This document shows positions 1-5,169 of a stretch of DNA of 5,278 bases, piece after piece. Every line of letters starts with the position of its first letter. Position 1 is the first letter of the stretch. This stretch comes from Bacilli bacterium (GTDB lineage: Bacteria; Bacillota_I; Bacilli_A; ML615J-28; CAG-698): contig JAEDHQ010000085.1 of assembly GCA_016296945.1 (NCBI GenBank), forward strand, positions 1 to 5,278, in the 5' to 3' direction. A program made the translations under genes and the position numbers. The notes under the pieces were generated by a model. It was not told where the DNA came from. It searched no databases and worked only from the letters and a program-made list of their open reading frames with translations.

Positions 1-1331
1 ACCAAACAGTTTTTTGGAATATTGGATATTTCGATAAGCCTTATTTTGAGGGCGTATTTGGGGATTTTACTTTCCCTGATGGAACAAAGCCAAAGTGGGA
101 GACACTTTCTTGGTTACAGAAGCATTTTATGCAGTGGTTTAATAAGGAAAGAGAAAAGTATGTATTAACATTCCCTGTTGAAACTATGGCTCTTCTTACT
201 GACGGCGCTGATGATTTTGCTGACAAAGAATATGCTGATTTTACGGCCCAAATGTGGGCTGATGGTCACAGTTTCTTCTGTTATCTTTCAGATAGTCCAG
301 ATTCGCTCAGTTCTTGTTGTCGTTTGAGAAATTCTCTTAAAGACCTTGATAATGCAGATGAATCACATAACCATACAACGCATCAGTATTCTATGGGTAC
401 AGCATCAGTATCAACAGGTTCAAAGTCAGTTATGTCAATGAATCTCCCAAGATTGGTACAGAATGCAACGAGAAAGTATTTCAGTGATAATGGAAGGGTT
501 CTTGAAAATGGTAAAAACATTAAAGAGCAAGGCCTTAAATACGACAAAGACAAACTTTATGAGTATATCCGTAATGAAGTGAGAGAACTTACAGAAAGAG
601 TCCATAAATATCAGACAGCGTTCAATGAAACCATAAAAGACTTCCTTGAAGCAAAAATGCTTGATGTTTATGATGCAGGTTTCATTGATATGAAGAAACA
701 ATATCTTACTGTGGGAGTAAACGGAATTACAGATGCAGCAGAGTTCCTTGGAATTCAGGTAAGTGTTAATGATGAATATAAGGAATTCGTTAATAACATT
801 CTTGAAACCATAAACATTGCCAACAGAAAGGATAGGACTCGTGAATGTATGTTTAATACTGAGTTTGTACCTGCTGAGAATCTTGCCGCTAAGAACTATA
901 AGTGGGATAAGAAAGATGGTTATTGGGTAAGTCCAAATAGAAATCTTTATAGTTCTTATTTTTATAACCCTGAAGATGAATCAATTAGTGTTCTTGATAA
1001 AATTAAATTACATGGTAAAGATTATGTTAAATATTTGGATGGCGGTGCTGCGTGTCACCTTAATCTTTCCGAACATTTATCGAAGGAGCAATATAGGCAA
1101 ATTATGAAAGTAGGTGCAAAATATGGCTGTAATTACTATACATGGAATATCGCAAACACTGTTTGCAATGATTGTGGGTATATTAGTAAGCATACATTAG
1201 ATGCCTGCCCTCATTGTGGAAGCCATAATCTTGATTATTTAACAAGGGTTATTGGGTACTTAAAGCGAATATCGTCATTTAGTGAGCCAAGGCAGATTGA
1301 GGCAAATAGAAGATTTTATCATAAACTGTAA
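1..1331 (+). CDS. nrdD: Anaerobic (class III) ribonucleoside-triphosphate reductase, C-terminal part; 5' end outside window
   Basis: This is the large subunit of the oxygen-sensitive glycyl-radical enzyme that reduces ribonucleotides to deoxyribonucleotides in the cytoplasm. The frame is open from base 3, and the 42 codons before the first ATG (129) already read as NrdD, so that ATG is internal. About 442 residues are visible. Phage T4 NrdD is about 605 residues, so well over 100 N-terminal residues are missing here. Seen in order: the active-site loop with adjacent cysteines (codons 315-320, SSCCRLRN), one of which should be the thiyl-radical cysteine; a PAEN motif (codons 873-884); a zinc site of four cysteines (codons 1164, 1173, 1206, 1215; CNDC and CPHC); and the glycyl-radical motif RVIGYL with its glycine at 1254-1256, followed by a conserved-looking tail. 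All key residues of the visible part are intact, so the enzyme is probably active. The reductant type (formate or a redoxin) cannot be assigned safely. Leucine is mostly CTT, unlike the genes downstream. Confidence 0.96.
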   Translation, partial: QTVFWNIGYFDKPYFEGVFGDFTFPDGTKPKWETLSWLQKHFMQWFNKEREKYVLTFPVETMALLTDGADDFADKEYADFTAQMWADGHSFFCYLSDSPDSLSSCCRLRNSLKDLDNADESHNHTTHQYSMGTASVSTGSKSVMSMNLPRLVQNATRKYFSDNGRVLENGKNIKEQGLKYDKDKLYEYIRNEVRELTERVHKYQTAFNETIKDFLEAKMLDVYDAGFIDMKKQYLTVGVNGITDAAEFLGIQVSVNDEYKEFVNNILETINIANRKDRTRECMFNTEFVPAENLAAKNYKWDKKDGYWVSPNRNLYSSYFYNPEDESISVLDKIKLHGKDYVKYLDGGAACHLNLSEHLSKEQYRQIMKVGAKYGCNYYTWNIANTVCNDCGYISKHTLDACPHCGSHNLDYLTRVIGYLKRISSFSEPRQIEANRRFYHKL

Positions 1332-1352
1332 CATTTAATGTAAAAAATATTG

Positions 1353-1408
1353 ATTGTTTTAAGTGTGGATACACATTTATATATGTATAACACTTAAAAC
1401 AATTTTTT
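1353..1408 (+). terminator. Two-tier hairpin with T-tract after nrdD
   Basis: Left arm ATTGTTTTAAGTGT (1353-1366) is perfectly complementary to ACACTTAAAACAAT (1390-1403), a 14-bp stem. The right arm runs into six T (1403-1408). The enclosed bases 1369-1388 can form a second, smaller hairpin (ATACA with TGTAT, one mismatch, then two more pairs). It begins 21 bases past the nrdD stop. It fits an intrinsic terminator, though the stem is AT-rich and therefore weaker than usual. An A-run at 1342-1347 could give limited activity on the other strand, but no minus-strand gene is seen. Confidence 0.75.
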
Positions 1409-1504
1409 ATGGTTACTGATGAAGAAATATTGAATTATTTTGTTTGTAAAAATAGGAATGCAATAATATCAGCAAGAATAACCATAAGTAATTTTAAAAA
1501 GTAA
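1409..1504 (+). CDS. Possible 31-residue small ORF between nrdD and nrdG
   Basis: An ATG immediately after the T-tract of the nrdD hairpin opens a 31-codon frame (begins MVTDEEILNYF) that ends at TAA 1502-1504, six bases before the nrdG start. The product would be a small, mixed-charge protein with a basic end (NFKK). It has no recognisable domain and no ribosome-binding signal, because the bases upstream are the terminator itself. In its favour are the tight spacing to nrdG and its filling of an otherwise empty gap. Against it is length: frames this short arise by chance in AT-rich DNA. If transcription starts at the weak candidate promoter at 1440-1469, this frame would not be transcribed whole. 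Confidence 0.2.
   Translation: MVTDEEILNYFVCKNRNAIISARITISNFKK
1440..1469 (+). promoter_or_regulatory. Weak sigma70-like promoter candidate upstream of nrdG
   Basis: TTGTTT (1440-1445) and TAATAT (1464-1469) are separated by 18 bases and would start transcription about 35 bases before the nrdG ATG. A promoter is expected here because a hairpin terminator separates nrdD from nrdG. In DNA this AT-rich such pairs arise often by chance, and a Bacteroidota-type TAnnTTTG element is not seen. Confidence 0.22.
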
Positions 1505-1510
1505 ATTAAA

Positions 1511-1978
1511 ATGATTAAATACTATAATACTGAGGTAGTTTTTGAAGAAATACATGATGAGGTTACGTTAGCAGTTAACATAACAAATTGCCAACATAAT
1601 TGCCATGGGTGCCATTCACCATATTTAAGAGAAAATGTTGGGAATGAATTAAATTTTAAGGCAATTGACGAACTTATAGAGAAAAATGATGGAATTACTT
1701 GTTTTTGCTTTATGGGCGAAGGAAATGACCCAAAATCGCTAAAAGATGGCATTTTACACATAAAAGAAAAATACCCATCAATAAAGATAGGGTTGTATTC
1801 TGGGGGTAATGCTGTTGATGATTTTTATTGGGATAATTTAAATTACATAAAACTTGGTCCATACAAAGAAGAATATGGGCCATTGAATAAAGAAACAACA
1901 AATCAACGACTTTATGAAATAGGGGCAGATGGAATAAAAGACATAACGTATAAGTTTTGGAAAAAAGAAACGGCTTAG
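1511..1978 (+). CDS. nrdG: Anaerobic ribonucleotide reductase activating protein (radical SAM)
   Basis: NrdG is the activase for NrdD. It binds a [4Fe-4S] cluster, cleaves S-adenosylmethionine reductively and abstracts hydrogen from the NrdD glycine to make the glycyl radical. At 155 residues it matches the usual size (E. coli about 154, T4 about 156). The cluster motif CX3CX2C is at C27, C31 and C34 (CQHNCHGC). An FMGEG stretch at 67-71 sits where radical-SAM proteins carry the GE motif for the SAM amino group. KLGPYKEEYGPLN (114-126) followed by TTNQR matches the typical C-terminal part of small NrdG proteins. The start is supported by the short conserved-looking N-terminus before the cluster. 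The upstream sequence is A-rich with no Shine-Dalgarno. The stop codon TAG lies in the loop of the terminator that follows. It lies directly downstream of its partner nrdD but behind a hairpin terminator. Confidence 0.96.
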   Translation: MIKYYNTEVVFEEIHDEVTLAVNITNCQHNCHGCHSPYLRENVGNELNFKAIDELIEKNDGITCFCFMGEGNDPKSLKDGILHIKEKYPSIKIGLYSGGNAVDDFYWDNLNYIKLGPYKEEYGPLNKETTNQRLYEIGADGIKDITYKFWKKETA

Positions 1979-1989
1979 GCCGTTTTTTT
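1968..1989 (+). terminator. Intrinsic terminator overlapping the nrdG stop codon
   Basis: AAACGGC (1968-1974), loop TTAG (1975-1978) and GCCGTTT (1979-1985) form a 7-bp stem with a GC core. T's run from 1983 to 1989, and ATTTT follows. The TAG stop of nrdG (1976-1978) is inside the tetraloop. This is the most canonical terminator in the window. Confidence 0.9.
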
Positions 1990-2058
1990 ATTTTAATTGG
2001 CTTTTTGAAATATAGAACAAATAGTGGCAGCAAAAAGTGTCTGTAAAAACTTAAGAAG

Positions 2059-2130
2059 ATGATGTATGGAGGACATATTCTATATACTTTGAAGAAAATA
2101 ATGATATATTATGTAATAGTTTTAGGATAA
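2059..2130 (+). CDS. Possible 23-residue leader ORF overlapping the glycosyltransferase start
   Basis: ATG ATG at 2059 opens a 23-codon frame (begins MMYGGHILYTLKK, ends in a hydrophobic IYYVIVLG) whose TAA at 2128-2130 shares its last base with the ATG of the next gene (TAATG). Such an overlap is the classic geometry for translational coupling, and AAGAAG just upstream (2054-2059) is a weak Shine-Dalgarno-like run. The peptide has no recognised domain. Length and AT-richness make chance quite possible. The rest of the 1990-2129 spacer shows no RNA gene or convincing promoter. Confidence 0.22.
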   Translation: MMYGGHILYTLKKIMIYYVIVLG

Positions 2131-3362
2131 TGAGAAATATTTTATCAGCGATAATAATTGATAAGGATTATGAAGCCCATAATTATAAAGAGGTAAAAAT
2201 GAAAAATGTTCCTAATTGGTACGAGAGTAATTTTGACATTAAACTTCTAAAAAATTGCAGCAATATTTTATATGAGATGGAAAAATTCAAGGGATTTGAT
2301 TGCGTTATTACGATAGGTGATGATTTGGATGTTTCCGAACTAAACAAACTTCCTTATGAAATTAGAAAAAAATGGATACATTTTTCGGAGTTTGATGCAG
2401 AGGCTGTAACTAATGGCATTATTAATGTTTTTATTGGCAACATAAACAGAAAAAATGAAAAAACAAAATTGTTTTCTATTTTTACATCAACTTATAACAC
2501 AAGTGAAGAGATGATAAACAGATTATATAATTCATTATTGTCTCAAACGTATAAAAATTGGAATTGGTGGGTTATAGACGACAGTGATAATAATGAGGTG
2601 ATAAAATATTTACGTAACTTAAATGACCCACGTATTTTTGTTTTTCAAAACATATCGAATCACGGATGTATTGGCTTTAACAAGCATATGATTGCAATGA
2701 TGTGCGATGGCGATTATTTGGTAGAGGTAGACCACGATGACGAACTGGTTGAAGATTGCCTTGAAAAACTTTATGAATGCTTTAGTTTATCGAATGCTGA
2801 TTTTGTTTATTCGGATGCTTTGGAATATATAGACAGCGGCAGTATAAATTATGGGGATACCTTTTCTTATGGGCAGGGTTATTATAGAAGAGAGGTTGTT
2901 AAGGGCAGAGAATATGTATTACCAATAACGACGAGTAGTATTAATTGCAAAAGCATAAGAGGCATACACGCTATGCCTAATCACGTCAGGTGTTGGGAAA
3001 AGAATTTTTATCATAAAATTGGCGGGCACAATAAAGAATTATGCGTTATTGATGATATGGACCTTATATCGCGCACTTTCTTATATGGTAGGATGGCAAA
3101 AGTTAATAAGGTCTTATATATACAGCACGAAGGGAATAGTAACGGAAAAGGAAGAGGTGACACTACCACACTTAGAAGAATGAAAGAAATTCAAAGAATA
3201 AATGATTTTTTGTACCGTAAATATGATAAGCAAATACACGATAGAATTAAAGAACTTGGTTATGAAGACCTAATATGGGATGAAGAAGCAAAACGAAGTA
3301 ATTTACATAAAGAGATACCATTAAAGGATTTGCCATCTATGGATGTATTAATGATAGAATAA
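2130..3362 (+). CDS. Family 2-type (GT-A) glycosyltransferase with extra N-terminal domain
   Basis: A 410-residue probable glycosyltransferase that would move a sugar from a nucleotide-sugar donor to an unknown acceptor in the cytoplasm or at the inner membrane face. Residues about 115-340 form the GT-A domain. FSIFTSTYNT (115-124) and the SLLSQTYKNWNWWVIDDS stretch (135-152) are typical of GT2 donor-binding strands. VEVDHDDELV (198-207) supplies the DxD-type metal site. GGHNKELCVIDDMDLISR (298-315) is the acceptor-side region with the likely catalytic acidic residues. Residues 1-110 form a separate domain (with VITIGDDLD at 59-67 and KKWIHF at 80-85) that I cannot assign. No signal peptide or membrane segment is apparent. 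The start is preceded by AGGA (2124-2127), the closest thing to a Shine-Dalgarno in the window, and overlaps a possible 23-codon leader. The substrate is unknown. The neighbouring RmlD suggests that rhamnose or another deoxysugar may be one of the module's sugars, though not necessarily this enzyme's. Confidence 0.9.
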   Translation: MRNILSAIIIDKDYEAHNYKEVKMKNVPNWYESNFDIKLLKNCSNILYEMEKFKGFDCVITIGDDLDVSELNKLPYEIRKKWIHFSEFDAEAVTNGIINVFIGNINRKNEKTKLFSIFTSTYNTSEEMINRLYNSLLSQTYKNWNWWVIDDSDNNEVIKYLRNLNDPRIFVFQNISNHGCIGFNKHMIAMMCDGDYLVEVDHDDELVEDCLEKLYECFSLSNADFVYSDALEYIDSGSINYGDTFSYGQGYYRREVVKGREYVLPITTSSINCKSIRGIHAMPNHVRCWEKNFYHKIGGHNKELCVIDDMDLISRTFLYGRMAKVNKVLYIQHEGNSNGKGRGDTTTLRRMKEIQRINDFLYRKYDKQIHDRIKELGYEDLIWDEEAKRSNLHKEIPLKDLPSMDVLMIE

Positions 3363-3385
3363 GCGAACATTGTTCGCTTATTTTT
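3358..3385 (+). terminator. Intrinsic terminator containing the glycosyltransferase stop codon
   Basis: AATAAGCGAAC (3358-3368), loop ATT, and GTTCGCTTATT (3372-3382) form an 11-bp perfect stem. T's run from 3381 to 3385, followed by ATTTA. The TAA stop codon (3360-3362) lies in the left arm, so a terminating ribosome would cover the stem. It separates the first glycosyltransferase from the GT8 gene. Confidence 0.88.
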
Positions 3386-3393
3386 ATTTACAA

Positions 3394-3399
3394 TATAAT
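3394..3399 (+). promoter_or_regulatory. Candidate -10 element (TATAAT) ahead of the GT8-type gene
   Basis: A perfect TATAAT stands 31 bases before the ATG at 3431 and just downstream of a terminator, where a new transcript start is needed. The only upstream partner at proper spacing is TTGTTC (3370-3375, 18-base gap), a poor -35 that lies within the terminator hairpin. The leader between it and the start is an A/T run (TTATTTTTT then AAAAAATAA, 3409-3427) with no Shine-Dalgarno. It is plausible, but chance matches are common in this composition. Confidence 0.35.
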
Positions 3400-3430
3400 A
3401 GTGCTTTTTTATTTTTTAAAAAAATAATTT

Positions 3431-4246
3431 ATGAAAAACGCTTTATACACAACATTTAACGATGCATTTTTAGAAACTGGAGCGACAATGATTTATTCTT
3501 TTTTAGATAATAATAAGTGGTTTGAAGGAGATATAATCATATTGCATGATGAAGGTGATAATTGCAAATTCTCTGATGAAAATAAAAATATATTGAAAAA
3601 GTTCAGCGATAAAATAAAGTTCAAACAAGTTAACTCAAAAGATTATGCCCCAATATTTGAAAATTTTCCTAGGTTAACCGAAAAGCATTTTAAATCATCA
3701 TTCTATAAATTAGAGATGATGAAAAAAGACGAATATGATATTAAATTTTATATTGATGCTGATGTTTGCTTTAATGATAGTGTTGAAGAACTTTTTAAAA
3801 TAGAAACCGACAAAATAAAAGCTTTCATGTGCAGAGATATATGCTCAAATAACTATGGAAGTTATAATGTTTCGTTAAAGACAGATGAAGACTATGCCAA
3901 TATGGGATTTTTAATTATAGATGGTAGAAAATTGACAGAAAATGATTATAGTAACATTTTCAAGTTTTGCTCAACAATAACTTTTAATGATTATAAAAAT
4001 AAAAGAAGTTTTAAAGGCGTATACGGAGACCAAGATTGTTTAAACGAATATTTTGCTGACGCTGTTTTGCTTCCTGCATTGGTATATGACGCACATTTCA
4101 CACAAATAAATAAAGATAATATTGATAAAGTTAAGATTTTTCATTACTATTGTCATGGACGAAAGCCATGGGATTGCGATTTGAAATCAAATGCTTTTGA
4201 TATTTGGTATAGGAATAATTATTTTGCAAGGAAAAAATTATATTGA
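3431..4246 (+). CDS. GT8-type glycosyltransferase (LgtC/glycogenin-like fold)
   Basis: A 271-residue retaining-type glycosyltransferase candidate, a typical length for bacterial GT8 enzymes such as the LPS galactosyl- and glucosyltransferases. The N-terminal strand ALYTTFNDAFLETGATM (4-20) fits the nucleotide-binding start. FYIDADVCF (106-114) carries the DxD motif (D109, D111) that holds Mn2+ and the donor phosphates. NMGFLIIDGRKL (157-168) matches the conserved 'N-G-lli' segment. YGDQDCLNEYF (198-208) is the family's DQD region. HYYCHGRKPWD (238-248) matches the C-terminal HxxGxxKPW signature that contributes the third metal ligand. All the expected motifs are present, so it should be active. 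No signal peptide or membrane span is seen. The donor sugar (often UDP-Glc or UDP-Gal in the family) and the acceptor are unknown. It ends with TGA only three bases before the rmlD-like gene and in the same frame, so the two are surely co-transcribed. Confidence 0.92.
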   Translation: MKNALYTTFNDAFLETGATMIYSFLDNNKWFEGDIIILHDEGDNCKFSDENKNILKKFSDKIKFKQVNSKDYAPIFENFPRLTEKHFKSSFYKLEMMKKDEYDIKFYIDADVCFNDSVEELFKIETDKIKAFMCRDICSNNYGSYNVSLKTDEDYANMGFLIIDGRKLTENDYSNIFKFCSTITFNDYKNKRSFKGVYGDQDCLNEYFADAVLLPALVYDAHFTQINKDNIDKVKIFHYYCHGRKPWDCDLKSNAFDIWYRNNYFARKKLY

Positions 4247-4249
4247 CGC

Positions 4250-5149
4250 ATGAATATATTAATAACAGGCTCAGAAGGACAAATGGGCATAGAGTTTAAA
4301 AAAATATTAAACAAAGCAACCCATAAAAATACATATTTTTGTAAAGGACATAAAGAATTAGACATTACAGATTACTCATCTGTTTATAACTTTGTTATTG
4401 AAAACAAAATAGATGTAATTGTTAATTGTGCCGCTTATACTAATTTTGACATGTGTCCTTCAAATATAACAGGGGCGTTTTTAGTTAACTCATTTGGGCC
4501 AAAAATATTATCTGATGTTATAAGAAATACTGACGGAGTTTTGATACACATTAGTAGTGATTATGTGTTTAGTGGTAATAAAAATAGTGGCTACTATGAA
4601 ACTTATGAAGTACCAAAACCAATTTCAGTATATGGTAAAAGTAAATTTTTAGGAGAAAAGTACATACAGGAATCTGGATGTGATTATTTGATATTTAGAA
4701 CATCTTGGTTGTATGGAGGGGATAGAAAAAATTTTGTAAAAACAATGTTTTCATTAATTGAGAAGAATGATGAAATAAAAGTTGTATGTGACCAACATGG
4801 AACACCAACATATGTTGTTGATTTAGTTAATTTTCTGTTTAAGTTAATTGAAGAAAATGATTTGGACGTATTAAAAGAAAAAAATGGGATATATCATTTT
4901 TCTAATGAAGGTATAACAACATGGTATGATATTGCAAAATTTGTTTATGATTTAAGGAAAAAACATGACACATACTTTACAAATATGTGTATAATAAAAC
5001 CAGTTTCAACAGATGAATATCCATCGAATGATGATAGGCCGAAATATTCCCCGTTATCTTCTACTTGTTTAAACATTTTTAATTATAAAAATAGAAAATG
5101 GGAAGATGCTCTTGAAGAATGTGTGCTTAAATATATAAAAGAAAAATAA
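4250..5149 (+). CDS. rmlD: dTDP-4-dehydrorhamnose reductase (RmlD-type SDR)
   Basis: RmlD reduces dTDP-4-dehydro-L-rhamnose to dTDP-L-rhamnose with NAD(P)H, the last step of rhamnose donor synthesis, in the cytoplasm. It is full length (299 residues; the family is about 280-300). Seen: the Rossmann glycine motif TGSEGQMG (6-13); NCAAYT (59-64); ISSDYVFSG (101-109); the catalytic YGKSK with Y128 and K132; RTSWLYG (150-156); DQHGTPTY (181-188); and RPKYSPLS (263-270), the typical C-terminal substrate-binding signature. The segment after AAYT usually reads VDKAE; here it is FDMCPSN, so that part of the site has diverged and a related 4-keto-deoxysugar cannot be excluded. The start MNILITG is canonical although only CGC separates it from the upstream TGA and there is no Shine-Dalgarno, which suggests translational coupling or reinitiation. 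RmlA, RmlB and RmlC are not in this window, so the substrate must come from elsewhere in the element or from the host. Confidence 0.93.
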   Translation: MNILITGSEGQMGIEFKKILNKATHKNTYFCKGHKELDITDYSSVYNFVIENKIDVIVNCAAYTNFDMCPSNITGAFLVNSFGPKILSDVIRNTDGVLIHISSDYVFSGNKNSGYYETYEVPKPISVYGKSKFLGEKYIQESGCDYLIFRTSWLYGGDRKNFVKTMFSLIEKNDEIKVVCDQHGTPTYVVDLVNFLFKLIEENDLDVLKEKNGIYHFSNEGITTWYDIAKFVYDLRKKHDTYFTNMCIIKPVSTDEYPSNDDRPKYSPLSSTCLNIFNYKNRKWEDALEECVLKYIKEK

Positions 5150-5169
5150 TTTTTTAGATTTTATTACGA

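Noticed and set aside
129..131. ATG at 129 as the start of NrdD
   Set aside because: The same frame is open back to base 3 and the upstream residues (WNIGYFDKPYFEG and on) are NrdD-like, so the real start lies outside the window.
41..226. Minus-strand frame of 61 codons
   Set aside because: It is antisense to NrdD coding sequence with no independent support.
435..701. Minus-strand frame of 88 codons
   Set aside because: It lies wholly within nrdD, shows no recognisable domain, and is explained as an antisense shadow of a strongly supported gene.
1976..1978. TAG at the nrdG end as a recoded sense codon, as in some gut phages
   Set aside because: Read-through adds only about five residues before TAA and runs through a terminator. 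NrdG has normal length at the TAG, and no other gene here has an in-frame TAG.
1522..2033. Two minus-strand frames opposite nrdG (1522-1761 and 1710-2033)
   Set aside because: They overlap nrdG and its terminator, have low-complexity composition and no domain. nrdG itself is certain.
2960..2978. Inverted repeat AGGCATA-CACGC-TATGCCT within the glycosyltransferase
   Set aside because: It is a 7-bp stem with no T-tract, in mid-coding sequence that encodes part of the GT-A domain. It is probably chance.
3409..3427. A/T-only palindrome before the GT8-type gene
   Set aside because: It is a T-run facing an A-run and arises easily in this composition. It lacks G or C, so the stem would be unstable.
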